NCBI GenBank assembly: GCA_916610825.1
Contig: OU744454.1
Location: 7,869,922 to 7,933,921 of the forward strand
From: Haliclystus octoradiatus
Taxonomy: Eukaryota > Cnidaria > Staurozoa > Stauromedusae > Haliclystidae
Direction: 5' to 3'
Length of the DNA: 64,000 bases
Under the pieces are notes generated by a model. That model was given only the letters and a program-made list of their open reading frames with translations. It had not been told where the DNA came from and searched no databases. A program made the position numbers and the translations under genes. Positions within the stretch are counted from its first letter, which is position 1. Every line of letters starts with the position of its first letter. Below are positions 50,986-61,850 of the stretch, piece after piece.

Positions 50986-53237
50986 CAAACTATATATATA
51001 ATCTGATAATATTATGATATGATAGTATATGAGCCTATATATTTTTGATCTTTGCAATCTCAGCAAGTAGGCCTGTGATTTTCATGGCAGTCTATCAAAA
51101 TACTAAGAGTTCGTTGAAAATAAAATTTTAAAAGTAAACAAAAGATGTGAAATGTTGAACTCATAGTGCTTCTTGTTATCAAATTTTCCAGACTAATAGC
51201 ATCAACATTCTTTTAAAAGGAAATAAAATTCTATAATAAATCGCTATACTAATTCGATATTGATATTATGTTACATCTTGTTGTCAATATTTCTACGCGC
51301 TATTTATAATACATTACAGATGTCGAATGAAAGGAAAGACGATTATGAATAAATTAATTATTTTGATAGAAAAACGAAAACAACTCATTTTGCCAGATTC
51401 GTGATATGCATATTTATTCAGAATTTATTGAAACGGACGCGATGGTTTATAGAGTGGAAATGTTTAGTGCAGCTTCAAAGATATAAAATACCATAGCCGA
51501 TGGTAATATTTAAATGCTCATGTTATGATGTCTGACGAAAAGGATAATTTACTATGTAGAAAATGAATCTACTTTACCATGCATTTGATTACGATATGAA
51601 ATGATCATTTTTGTCAGAATTATTTCGAATAAAAGACAATCTTTATTTTATTCTTATCGGGCGTACATTCTCCTTCGATAAAATATGGTTGTTAACTTAC
51701 TATTGATTGGTGTATTAACTCAGAGAACCCGCTATTATGTATTTAAATGTTGTTCGGAGATTATGCCGCTCGTATAGTTTTTATTTGGATCTCATTTGGA
51801 AAATGGTAAGTTTTATTTTAATAAATATTGTTTGCTATGATCGATTATTTCGTGCAACCTTTTCACTTTTTATTTTTGTAACACAAGGTTTGTTACACTC
51901 ATCCAAACTGTATTAACTATTTAAAAATGTTTTTGAATTATGTTTTTGTGCTTTTAAATTCAAAGCAAAATTTTTGAACGCTGAAAATATTATAATTATT
52001 ATTATTTATCACAAATCATACGCTCAATTCAATTTAACTTTGTTAAATTTGATATACCTGAAATTAACTTTATTAAATGTTGATCAAAGATAATAACAAG
52101 ACATCGCTATTTTTATTCTCGAAACTGTAGTAACATACTGTGTCTTATTCGTATAGCAAGTCAACAAAATGAAATTTTAATATTAATCGATGCCAGTATA
52201 ATTCCTTCGTTAATTATGGAAGCAAAATCTGAAAATAAAAGCCTTGCTGCTTAAAACCAAATGATTCGTTTTTTTATATTAAATAATAAATTATAAAAAT
52301 ACTTTTGTGCAATGCCTTGATTAATTCTAAACTCTATGATTTTAGACTGTAGACAGATAATCTCTTCGAACTTTGAATATTTTTCGAAATAGTCGAACGC
52401 CAACGCCAATTTGAAAATTCTTGCAAATTAATTTGTTTTTAAGCCCCGCGATAGATTATTCATTTCAAAACAGATTGTTTGCTCAGTGTTCTCACAAATT
52501 ATGTATCAAAATAGCCTTTTTAAAAGTGAAATGTTTTATATCTCGATTTTGAGAAAAGTAATGAACGGCATTTTGTTTCATTAATAAATTAAATTAAGAC
52601 CTCAAGTCTCTTTAATTTCATAGCGTTTGTGCCGCGCTATATGTATTGCTGATATCAACACTACATGAAATATGTCTACGTTTCTTTGATTTCAAAACAT
52701 ATTTTGTCTGGCCTAGTTATACTGGTAATTCAATGTAATTCAGTATTTCGTATTGCTTTAATTATCATAAAACTGATTCAGTTTCAAGTTTCACTTGTTC
52801 AAACAATTTACACGCAGCTTTTAAATTTAAAGCAAAATATTTTTGTTCTGGAGATTTCAATTTGAAGTCGATTTGGCTGCCCGCTAGATTATCGACCTAT
52901 GAAATTTTTCAAAATCTCTGAATTTTTTAATGCAATGATATCAAATAAAATATCAGATGAAGTATATTATTTTAAAACAACGCCATAGACCCATACTTTT
53001 CATACAACAAATTTGTTACTGTACACGGTTATCTCGACACAAATGTTTGCATAATTTCCCGACAACGGATTATCCGTATTATATCGCCAGTAAGACGTAC
53101 ATAAGTCGCGGACAGACACAGAAATATCGAAATATAGAAATATAGAAATATTGTGATATATAAACAGACAGTATTATGTATATAAGTGATAGAAATATTG
53201 TGATATATAAACAGACAGTATTATGTATATAAGTGAT
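50985..53237 (-). mobile_element. family F element copy 2 (partial, reverse orientation)
   Basis: On the minus strand it follows copy 1 (27944-31167) from the terminal TACTGTCTGTTT (near 53210), through the arm (53140-52400), then interior blocks near 51690 (ATCGAAGGAGAATG) and 51230-51040 (AAGAATGTTGATGCT, TTTTCAACGAACT), to about 50985. The far arm is missing. The outer end carries a perfect 47 bp tandem duplication (53144-53190 and 53191-53237). It lacks the hammerhead-like repeat found in copy 1. Confidence 0.7.
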
Positions 53238-53239
53238 TT

Positions 53240-54677
53240 ATCATGTTCAGTGAATCACCAGCTCAATTTTTAAAACATGAGCTTGATACAATTTGTTTCC
53301 ATCTATGTTTGGGCTGTCTTGAGTTTTCCAATGACTTCAAAACTTGTCTTTTCCAGGTTATGTACCAGCTGAAATTGCCATTGAACTCAGGGAGATTTTT
53401 GCTGCTGAGATCAATTATATTTTTGTCTCTTTCTTGTTTCTTGTTTCTTTTTTCTTTCCTCTGCCTCTCTAGCTATGCTTCCTAGTTCATCTACAATGGT
53501 GGAGGATTCGTCGATCACCTTTTCAACTTGATTAGGCATAATTTCATTAGCATCTAGAATAAGTTCTCATTCAGATACTTGCTGGTCAAGTTTTTCAAGA
53601 TTCCCTTTAGATATTCTATCTGTGGTTACGAAGAAATCCTTCTCTGCCTTCATTTTCAATTTCCTTAGCTGTTTAATTGCAGCACGAATTCTGTTTGCTG
53701 CCTCCTGCTCTTCTTTTGATAGTTTAGCTAGATCTTCACATGCTAGGCTTGATGTTGTTGAGGGTCCAGAGGTAGTTTTTGAATCTTCAAATGCATTGTC
53801 ATATATATCAATAGTAGCAGAACGTTTAACAGGAATGTCATTCAATTGTACATTTATTGATATATTAGTAGTGGTATCTGATCTCTCTTGTATGATAGAG
53901 GGGATAGTATGGAGTTGGGCTTCATCGTCGGCAATAATAGCATGCTCGTTGACGGATTTCTGCAATTTATTATAACATATCTCATATTGCTTATGTAAAG
54001 TGTCAATGTGTTGCACTGTCTCGGTATCTTTAATACCTTTACAATAAAAAGCATTTTTTTTCAAGTAATATGATAATTGACTCGTCATCAATGTCGTTGA
54101 ATGCACTGACTTCCCATGTCAAAAGTGGTTTATCAAAAGGATACTGATCTGAATTTAAAACATATGTAAATAATAATTCACCATTGTTAGAATTATAATG
54201 CCAATCACAATCATCTGCTATTTATGACAATTCTTTAAAATTAGTTTCAAATACGTGTACATAGTTATCCAACAACAGTTTCCATGATTTCAAAGCTTTG
54301 TCAAATTGACAAATTTTTTGTTCAGGAACCATTATTTTGCTTGCAGCTCTTAATAGAGGTTTGATATTGTTTGGCAGAATAAATCTTCTCAATATTTCCA
54401 TAGATTGTAATGTTTCTTCTCTACATTTTAATTGTCTTTGGCGATTTTGAAGTCGGTTCAGGAAATAAAGAATTTCCAACTCTTCATCTTCTTCAATTTC
54501 ATTTGGCATAACAAGATGCTCCAATGAATTGATTAAATTTTGTATCTCTTCATTTTGTAGCTGTGGTAAATAATTAATTTCTATTTGATTTACATTTACA
54601 ACAATTGCAGTCTTCCCAATCTCCCTCCACTCTGCTTCAACAGAACTCCTTGTTTTCATTTCAAGCACAAATTCCAA
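53240..54677 (-). pseudogene. Gag-like N-terminal coiled-coil protein, probably Bel/Pao type, broken
   Basis: The frame 54677-54222 (151 codons) begins MEFVLEMKTRSSVEAEWREI and is helix-rich. After a TAA (54219-54221) the same frame continues (DDCDWHYNSNNGELLF). A shift in an A run near 54055 then leads to the frame that ends at 53567, which has a heptad-rich SKEEQEAANRIRAAIKQLRK segment. Pieces with ANEIMPNQVEKVIDESS and NLPEFNGNFSWYITWKRQVL follow to about 53300. The last piece resembles the 'LP.F.G....W..W' entry of Pao-type Gag. It stops at the edge of family F copy 2. Assignment is tentative. Confidence 0.4.
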
Positions 54678-54679
54678 CC

Positions 54680-54890
54680 ATTATTAAAACACAGACACGT
54701 CCTAAATATAAATAAACCAGTCAAACATTTTAATCACAGTGTTTTTATTGATAATAATATTGTGAAAACTTTAATGTTCATATTATCGTTTATTTGTTTT
54801 ACATGTGCTCATAACTAATGATTACCACCCTAAAGATGGTGGATATAACCGAAACATAATGGCGGATATGGTTGAAAAATAATGATGGAT
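54680..54890 (+). pseudogene. possible Penelope-like 3' tail
   Basis: A frame reading HRHVLNINKPVKHFNHSV resembles the end of a GIY-YIG domain in Penelope-like elements. It is followed at 54830-54858 by CTAAAGA, a GGT/ACC hairpin, GAAAC and ATA, a decayed hammerhead layout. Either sign alone is weak; the order is right for a Penelope 3' end. Confidence 0.35.
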
Positions 54891-55109
54891 ATGTGACTAC
54901 TAGTAATTACAATGGACTAGTAATTATAACTAAATGGACTGACTCGGGTAGAGGGGTGGCTGAAAGTGAATATCAGTTGCTTGTTTCCTAAATAATAACT
55001 ATTATTGGATTCTTCGTTCCGCAAACATTACTAAAGTTTTAACTTTCAACGTCCCTCATGGGAACGTGCACTAGCTCTTGACGCTATATGGTGTTTTAAC
55101 ATGCAATAT

Positions 55110-56010
55110 GATGCGTGTTTCAATATGCTCGCCATGTTTTCAGAGCAACGAAGTGTGCATTTGGGATTCTATTCTAAAGGATATTTCACAAGATATTACC
55201 AATGTAAACATTCATCCAAATGTTTGGGAACAAGAAACATTACCAGCATCCTTTTGAGGTCCAAGCTTAAGATCAGAAAATGATATTACACTAAGTACCA
55301 GCCTCTTTCATCTGCGAGAAGCACTGCAGTACAATCAAACATGCGTACAATCGATACTTCCTGCATCCTTTACTGGATGTACACTGGGATGTACAGTACC
55401 AGGCTTTGCTGACGCTGTCAAACGATGGACATACATCACAGAAGAACAAGACAATCCAACACCAGGCAAGCAGAAAGAATGGGACATCCCCCTTTGTAAA
55501 AAGGAAAAACATCTTTACTCGAACAAAATTTAGATATGATCAATAAAGCATGGTTTCTTGCAAACTTCGAGAAAGAATCAGGAGCAGGATTCAAGCAATT
55601 CTATCTGTTCAACTTGTGGTCTTCATCTGCAAGATGATCAATTATCCATCGCAATCTGCATGCGTCTTGGTGAAGATATATATAAACGTCATCAATGCGG
55701 GCATCAATGTCAACACTGTGACATGTAAGTTCAAAGCAATTAACGGTCATTATGGCCTTTCGTGTAAATTTTCAGCTGGTTGATGACTGCGTCACAATGA
55801 ATGAAATAATATATTTCAAAAGGCGCTATCATCTGCAGATATTCCTTGTTACAACCATCTGGGCTGTCAAGGGAGGATGTTAAAAGCTCAGATGGTTTGT
55901 CCCAGATCCCATGGAAACCCGGGGTAACTTCCAAACTTTTGGTATACGGGGACGTTCAAATATTAAAGGGTACCTTTTTCAATATCCAGAAAAAAGTGTC
56001 AGGGTATGCT
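55110..56010 (+). pseudogene. LINE C-terminus with zinc cluster and restriction-like endonuclease, broken
   Basis: Ordered plus-strand pieces in shifting frames: DITNVNIHPNVWEQETLPAS, then after TGA at 55255-55257 GPSLRSENDITLSTSLFHLR, then QKEWDIPLCKKEKHLYS (to 55533), STCGLHLQDDQLSIAICMRL, DIYKRHQC, NGHYGLSCKFSAG, and PSGLSREDVKSSDGLSQIPW. From memory, the family places a CCHC-like cluster before an 'RPDG...W.VTV' nuclease core. This looks like the restriction-like endonuclease end of R2/NeSL-type LINEs; that reading is an inference. The catalytic Pro-Asp is changed here (KSSDG). The RT proper is not present. Confidence 0.5.
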
Positions 56011-56151
56011 TTGTCATTGAAATTTTTGGAGGTATTCTTTTGACGCGGTTGCGATTTTTACATTTTGCAGAACAAATTTTACCTATAAAATTATAATTTT
56101 TCATCTTTTGGCTGAATCTGTCATTCATAAAAATATATTTGGAGTATCTTC

Positions 56152-56326
56152 TGTGGTGTGTGCCACACAAAAGGCAACAGTAAAATAAACCAAGACAACA
56201 AGTCACATGGTAACAACAACTGTTCTGAGTCATAGCAAAAACTAACTAACTTGAAATATAGCAAACAGCAAGAAATATTAATAAAGGGCGTTGGCTTCAA
56301 ACCAAAACGAGGATAGCCTCGCTACA
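56152..56326 (-). repeat. 3' LTR of Ty3 copy 2
   Basis: 175 bp; in element orientation it starts TGTAGCGAGG and ends CACACCACA. CTTC follows outside. Confidence 0.95.
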
Positions 56327-56338
56327 TTTCCCTCCTCT
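56327..56338 (-). promoter_or_regulatory. polypurine tract of Ty3 copy 2
   Basis: AGAGGAGGGAAA on the minus strand, directly before the 3' LTR. Confidence 0.85.
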
Positions 56339-56362
56339 AAAACTAAGGTTACAGCAGATTAT

Positions 56363-58558
56363 TTATGATAGCAGTCCTTTAACATAATTTTTAAACTTTA
56401 AGTTATCGCAACTCTTGTTTATATAGTTTTCAATCAACTTTGGCACATCAAGCCATAGGGTGCTGAATGGCTCCCATGAATTTTCTCCACTTTCAAATCC
56501 CTGCCATTGAATATACAATTCCCATCGATCGTAGTCTTCATTGAATCTTACACGTAAGATATCCTCTACAATAAATCCTATGTCATCATGTGCGATTTGC
56601 TCTTTTAACTCTTCTGTGACATTTAATGAATCGTCATGATAATACTTAAGACGACTCGAATGGCAGGTCTTTTTTTCTCCGTTAATCAGACTCTCGACTA
56701 CGTAGACATACGGATTCACAACTTCCGTAATACGCATTGGACCTTGCCATTTTACTCTCAATTTTCCGCCAGTTTTATTTAAGACTCGTGACGCCAAAAA
56801 AAAATCTCCTTCACGGAAATTCACGGGTTTCACAGCTTTACTGTTTGATCGTAGCTGAGCATTTTCTTGTCGACGTTTATCTTTACACGCAGTAATCTCA
56901 CTATGCATGGCTTGTAAAGAATCCTTCAATTCATCAATTTTTGCTTTAATAGCATCAGTAGTTGGTAGCTGTAAAAATGTCTCTAATCGAGGTACATAAA
57001 TACAATCAAGGGGTGAACTTGCTGGCAACCCAGTAAAAGCAGTAACAGGTGCTCGGTTTCCAAGGTAACGAGATGGACTGTGATTGATAGCAGACTGGAC
57101 CAAAGGTAGTACATCAGTCCAAGTAGTTTCAGTCAATCTCAACTCTGATAAAATACATCGAACAATAAACAATATGTCTCTGTTCACTCTTTCGACAGTA
57201 CCGTTTGCCCATGGCGAATAAGCCGTAACATAATGATGCTGAGCGTGCATCAATCTTCTCAATTCTTCCATTACAACATTCAGAAAATGAGTCCCTTGAT
57301 CAGATACCCACATTTTAACAATTCCATACCTTTTAAACCAATCAATGAGGGCGTGTACAACTGGTTGAGAATCAGCTGTTGCTGTTGAAATCAGTTCAAT
57401 AAATCCAGAGAAATCATCTTTAAGAATCAAAGCATAAGAATATGGACAATGTTCATCACGTTTCCTCATAAACAGATAATCAAAATGAATCACTTCGTTT
57501 GGTGCATCTGCATGAATTACATCACCAAAAGGTATCGGGATAATAGTCTGACCATCAGCCAATAAACAATGCAAGCAAGACTTACAAAACATAGATACGT
57601 CATGTTTCATACCTTTCCATGCAAACCGGCTCTTCAGTATTGACATCATAGCTTCACTGCGTCTATGACCACTGGCACCAGCATGAGAAATAACCAATAA
57701 CAGATAGCGAATATCATGGTCCTCGGGAATCCATATTGCATTGTTGTGATTTCGGTACAATCCTCCGCCATCTCTCGCAAATGTTGAGTCAGGAGTGCCA
57801 TTGTCGTGTAAGTCAACAAGTTCTGCCAATGAAGGCCATGTCTCTGGCTCAAACAAAGACTTAGTAGCATCAGGCGTACAAATAACAGCTTTTACAGTAA
57901 CAGTATCTGTAATACAGTCAACTCCCCAGCGGGTTAACAAATCCGACCATACATTTAATTCTCCAGGTATATGCTCAATTCTGTAATTGTAACACATCAA
58001 ACTCAACGCCCAGCGTTGTAATCGATCAGAAACATGACGTTTAATAGTAGCATTTACGGTAAAAGGATCAAAAATGTACATCAAGTTACGATGATCCGTA
58101 AAAATCCGAAATCCCTGTGGTCGCAATAACAGGTAATCAAGGCGGTCAACTGCTTCAATAATAGGAAACGCCTCCTTTTCAACAATAGACCAACGAGAAG
58201 AAGATCCAGTAAACTTACCACTCATAAACACCAACGGTTCATGCTCTTGTTGATCAACTGGTAAGGACAACTGTCCATGTGGTACTTGAGTAGCAACAAT
58301 CGACCAAAAATCAATACTAGCATCGGTAAATAAGCATAATTCCTTCTCAGAATCCAAATGAGCTAATGTTACGGCTTGTTCTAACAACTTTTTACAGTTT
58401 TCAAACGACTTGCTAGCGTTATCATCCCATCCCAAGTCATCTAGTAAAATTGTACCTGCACTTCTCTTAGTACGAGATCCCCATAAAGTAAATGCTTTCT
58501 CCAATAGCGCTCTCAAAGGAGATACCAGCTCAGCAAAATTAGGGAGACTGGTTCTCAT
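56363..58558 (-). CDS. Ty3 copy 2 pol, C-terminal part: RNase H, integrase, chromodomain
   Basis: 731 codons in the same frame as the upstream ORF, starting at the Met directly after the TGA. RNase H: FTDASIDF (Asp at ~79), EKEAF (~127-131) and TDHRN (~154). Integrase zinc finger: H292, H298, C325, C328. Catalytic core: D360, D420 (VSDQGTHF) and E456 (NGTVERVN), an exact DD35E spacing. Residues 661-712 form a chromodomain: VEDILRVRF, WELYIQWQGF, NSWEPFSTLW. Chromodomains steer integration to marked chromatin. Without read-through of the TGA it would need its own initiation. A fusion of RT-less pol is otherwise unlikely, so it is best seen as half of one polyprotein. All catalytic residues are present. 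Confidence 0.93.
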   Translation of the reverse strand: MRTSLPNFAELVSPLRALLEKAFTLWGSRTKRSAGTILLDDLGWDDNASKSFENCKKLLEQAVTLAHLDSEKELCLFTDASIDFWSIVATQVPHGQLSLPVDQQEHEPLVFMSGKFTGSSSRWSIVEKEAFPIIEAVDRLDYLLLRPQGFRIFTDHRNLMYIFDPFTVNATIKRHVSDRLQRWALSLMCYNYRIEHIPGELNVWSDLLTRWGVDCITDTVTVKAVICTPDATKSLFEPETWPSLAELVDLHDNGTPDSTFARDGGGLYRNHNNAIWIPEDHDIRYLLLVISHAGASGHRRSEAMMSILKSRFAWKGMKHDVSMFCKSCLHCLLADGQTIIPIPFGDVIHADAPNEVIHFDYLFMRKRDEHCPYSYALILKDDFSGFIELISTATADSQPVVHALIDWFKRYGIVKMWVSDQGTHFLNVVMEELRRLMHAQHHYVTAYSPWANGTVERVNRDILFIVRCILSELRLTETTWTDVLPLVQSAINHSPSRYLGNRAPVTAFTGLPASSPLDCIYVPRLETFLQLPTTDAIKAKIDELKDSLQAMHSEITACKDKRRQENAQLRSNSKAVKPVNFREGDFFLASRVLNKTGGKLRVKWQGPMRITEVVNPYVYVVESLINGEKKTCHSSRLKYYHDDSLNVTEELKEQIAHDDIGFIVEDILRVRFNEDYDRWELYIQWQGFESGENSWEPFSTLWLDVPKLIENYINKSCDNLKFKNYVKGLLS

Positions 58559-60925
58559 TCAATTTAGTGCACAAATAAATTGCTGCAGTTGTGCAGCAGT
58601 GCGTGGTAAACTCAAATTTATTAACGTATCAATACGAGAAGGATCAAATTTAATCCCTTCTGAAGATATGATGCGACCGCACCAACGGATTGATGTTTTG
58701 TACAAACAGCTTTTCATTGCATTGACTTTTAATTTGTACTTTTCTAACAAACCAAATAGCGAGTCCAGAACTCTCAGTAATGTATCAAAATCAGGTGCAA
58801 ATATTAGTATATCATCTACCCATACCAAAATGTAATCAGCGTAGGGACTCTCATCAATAATAGACTGCATCATGGACTGAAAGTATTGTACACTATCCGT
58901 AGCTCCCATTATTACTCTAGTGGGTGTGTAAACCCCTTCATGTGTCATAAAAGAATGGTATTCTTGTGAACTGACATCTAATGAACTTTGCCAATATCCT
59001 TTAAACAAATCTAGACTTGCAAATACATTCATACCTTGTAACTGTTGTAGCAGTACTTCAATATTCGGCATAGGCCAAACAGTTCTCTTAGTGACATTGT
59101 TTACTGCCCGGAGGTCAACAGCCATGCGAGGTTTTCCATTTCCAGAGGATACAACAAACGCAGGTGACGCCCATTTTGCTTTGGTGTTCCTTCTAACAAG
59201 ACCATAAGCCTCCAGTTTCTTGACATGATCATGGAGATAATCTTGATGACTCGGTGCGTAACGACGTTGACGACATCTAATTGGCCCCACATCAGGTATA
59301 TCTACAGTCATCGGTGTAACTAGGGCTGGCTCGTCCGGGCCTAAATTTACCCTCCATAAGTCACCGTACTTTGTAACAAGATCTGATAAGGCCGACCTGT
59401 TGTTTGCAGTCAAGCCTTCAGGTAAATTATTAAAAACAGTTTTCAATGCCTCGTCTTGGCAATTAGGACCAATACAAATATTCTTTGTCTCATTACAATC
59501 ATCCACCTCATTATCAGTAACAGGTGAAACATAATGTATTGATTTCAATTCAGTTTGAGAAACGGTGCTTTGTTGCGTTGCCAAGGCGGCAATCATAGCA
59601 TCTACGTCAATGCCAAGTGTTTGCAACAAAGGCTTTCCCAATAAAATCTCATCTAACATATCATTTAGAATAATGCAATTAACTTTTCTAACAATTAATA
59701 AGCCGGCATTTGTTGTAAGCTCCAAATCAACACATATCTTTTTGTCGGCAATTATGTTAGATCCTTTCTTAGCGTACAGCACACTTAGCGGCTTTAATAA
59801 AGGCTCAATAAAAGCCGAAGTATTCTTTGAAATATCATTTGCTAATGCTTCAGAGATAAACGTTTCTTCCGCTCCAGTGTCTAACACATATTTGGCACTT
59901 ATCTGACCATTTATTAAAACGTTTTGGTCACGATTTTGTTGGCCCTTAACATCAATTTTCTTAGCGTTAACATTTTCAACATTTGAATTTGAATAAGTTG
60001 TTCCCTGGCGTGTTGTAGAAGGCTTAGTAAACGCACTTAAAAGTTCCTTTTTTTCAACTTCAGAGGCATCAGGGCATTTGTTCAACCAATGATCTCCCTT
60101 ACATTTTAAACAACCATCTCGAGGTCCCTTTTTAGCAGTGTTAGTGTCAGATTGAGTATTGTTCTTTTGCTTAATTTTCGGACAATCAGACCTTAAGTGA
60201 TTTCCTTTACAATGCCAACAGGTTTTGGTTGACGTTTTCACAACCACTCCCTTTACTGTAGTGGGTGAGTCATTTCCCTTTTTGTTGGATGGCGTTTTGT
60301 CAAAATTAAATAAGTCAAACTTTGCTGCTAAATCCTTCAATAAAGCAAACAACTTACCAGTGTCCTTTTTCGCTTCTGAATGACGTAATTTTAATTCTGA
60401 CTTCAGGGTGTTTCTCAATGGCGCTGGTTGAACAGCATAGACAATACATTCTACCATAAGTTTCTTATTCGATGCCTTTTCAAATAAAGATTCAATTCCG
60501 TGTAACTCCAAAATATTATCGGCATCACGAAATAATTTCAGCACACGCGCGTCACTGTCCCTGATACTAAGGTCCATTTTCAACTCCCTTTTTAATATAG
60601 CTTCAACATCGGGTAAACTGCCATTATCAGCTACATTCAATTTGCTTGTCAAAAAATCTTTAATAGCATTTTCACTTAAATCTTCAAGTGCAACGTTCAA
60701 CTCGTATTTCGCTATAGCTTTCAAAAGCAGAGGCTCGATGCATGCTTTTATCGTCAACGGAATAACTCTCTCCGCTCCGCTATCCGTTCTTTCTCTAACA
60801 AGACTTTCATACTGATGATATTTTCTCATAAAAAGAGCAACATCTTCTCGATCAGCACTATTTAATCTAGGTGCCGTAATTGGCAAGAATAACAGCCTCT
60901 CCTGAGTAGTTTCTTCTTCACCCAT
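58559..60925 (-). CDS. Ty3 copy 2 gag, protease and RT, ending at a nonsense codon
   Basis: 788 codons from ATG 60925, 82 bp after the 5' LTR. Residues 1-220 are a helix-rich Gag body. Two zinc knuckles follow (C236-C248 and C272-C284, CX2CX3HX4C). Retropepsin DTGA is at 349-352. RT extends about 540-770 with PRMAVDLRAVNN, FASLDLFKGYWQ (Asp 639) and WVDD at 702-705, where most relatives have YVDD. Gag and Pol share one frame without a recoding site. The TGA at 58559-58561 stands where copy 1 has TGG (Trp), so it is a mutation, not the family stop. It removes RNase H and integrase from this product. Confidence 0.93.
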   Translation of the reverse strand: MGEEETTQERLLFLPITAPRLNSADREDVALFMRKYHQYESLVRERTDSGAERVIPLTIKACIEPLLLKAIAKYELNVALEDLSENAIKDFLTSKLNVADNGSLPDVEAILKRELKMDLSIRDSDARVLKLFRDADNILELHGIESLFEKASNKKLMVECIVYAVQPAPLRNTLKSELKLRHSEAKKDTGKLFALLKDLAAKFDLFNFDKTPSNKKGNDSPTTVKGVVVKTSTKTCWHCKGNHLRSDCPKIKQKNNTQSDTNTAKKGPRDGCLKCKGDHWLNKCPDASEVEKKELLSAFTKPSTTRQGTTYSNSNVENVNAKKIDVKGQQNRDQNVLINGQISAKYVLDTGAEETFISEALANDISKNTSAFIEPLLKPLSVLYAKKGSNIIADKKICVDLELTTNAGLLIVRKVNCIILNDMLDEILLGKPLLQTLGIDVDAMIAALATQQSTVSQTELKSIHYVSPVTDNEVDDCNETKNICIGPNCQDEALKTVFNNLPEGLTANNRSALSDLVTKYGDLWRVNLGPDEPALVTPMTVDIPDVGPIRCRQRRYAPSHQDYLHDHVKKLEAYGLVRRNTKAKWASPAFVVSSGNGKPRMAVDLRAVNNVTKRTVWPMPNIEVLLQQLQGMNVFASLDLFKGYWQSSLDVSSQEYHSFMTHEGVYTPTRVIMGATDSVQYFQSMMQSIIDESPYADYILVWVDDILIFAPDFDTLLRVLDSLFGLLEKYKLKVNAMKSCLYKTSIRWCGRIISSEGIKFDPSRIDTLINLSLPRTAAQLQQFICALN

Positions 60926-61007
60926 GATTAAATATTAAATTCAACAGGTTTCAACTAAACCAAATAAACATCCACAGTGTCGAACAGACAACCGCTAAAG
61001 TTAATTT

Positions 61008-61182
61008 TGTGGTGTGTGCCACACAAAAAACAACAGTAAAATAAACCAAGACAACAAGTCACATGGTAACAACAACTGTTCTGAGTCATAGCAAAAACTA
61101 ACTAACTTGAAATACAGCAAACAGCAAGAAATATTAATAAAGGGCGTTGGCTTCAAACCAAAACGAGGATAGCCTCGCTACA
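61008..61182 (-). repeat. 5' LTR of Ty3 copy 2
   Basis: 175 bp, identical to its partner except for three bases. It presumably holds the promoter, though no clear TATA box was identified. Confidence 0.95.
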
Positions 61183-61186
61183 CTTC

Positions 61187-61640
61187 TCAGATTATGAAAA
61201 AAAAATTTATGGCCACTTTACCAAAGTTCTATTTGAACAACCCCGTAGAAGTGCAACGGAAGTTGTTCTGCTGCAAATATGAAGTATATGTATACAAAGA
61301 ACAAATGCCATATCTATTATGGGCACTATTAACAAACCAGATAGTATCTACGAAATGTTCAATTTGTCATAAGTTTCAAGTTAGTTTAATTTAGTTAAAT
61401 GATGTATGTTTATTAATTAAAAGTTTCTTTGTAAAACATTTCAAAGCAAAAGATTGCGACAAAAACTAGAAGTAGTGGTTGTTGAAAAATGTTCGGTATT
61501 ATACATTATACCATCGTCAGTTAAAAAGAAAGAAATATTAATTTACAAATTACTTATAGGCTAAGGATCTAAAAACTTAATACATTCTAATTGTTAAAAA
61601 TAGTGCTAAAAATAAAACAATGAAACAGAAAGGAAACCTA

Positions 61641-61675
<35 letters not shown>

Positions 61676-61850
61676 TTATTCAGAAACCTTTCGTTATAGA
61701 TATTCAATTACAACATGTTCTATTATGCATATATTTACAAAAGGAGACGAGAACGGATAGAGTCACTCTGAGTATTGAGAGTCGGCTCTCAACAGTTTGT
61801 TGAGTGTTGAGAGTCGGCTCTGAGTGTGAGAGGATTTCAAAGATGATTGG
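61187..61850. other. short-repeat region between elements
   Basis: Holds a 66-codon frame (61194-61394) without known motif. On the minus strand at 61491-61520 it has CTGACGA, a GGTAT/ATACC stem and GAAC, another hammerhead-like relic. It also contains (ATC)n at 61642-61675 and a partial repeat of GAGAGTCGGCTCT at about 61776 and 61808. Confidence 0.5.
61642..61675 (+). repeat. (ATC)n microsatellite
   Basis: About eleven perfect TCA triplets. Confidence 0.95.

Larger units (their letters stand above)
56152..61182 (-). mobile_element. Ty3/gypsy chromodomain retrotransposon copy 2, young and nearly intact
   Basis: LTRs at 61008-61182 (5') and 56152-56326 (3') are both 175 bp and differ at only three positions by my comparison, so the insertion is recent. 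The 4 bp direct repeat CTTC borders it (56148-56151 and 61183-61186). Gag-pol is one continuous frame from 60925 to 56363, split only by a single TGA. The polypurine tract abuts the 3' LTR. No envelope-like ORF is present. It is the same family as the copy at 9270-13774. Confidence 0.96.

Noticed and set aside
58559..58561. programmed stop read-through between the two halves of the Ty3 polyprotein
   Set aside because: The other copy has a Trp codon here and the position is inside RT/RNase H, not at the Gag-Pol boundary, so a nonsense mutation is simpler.
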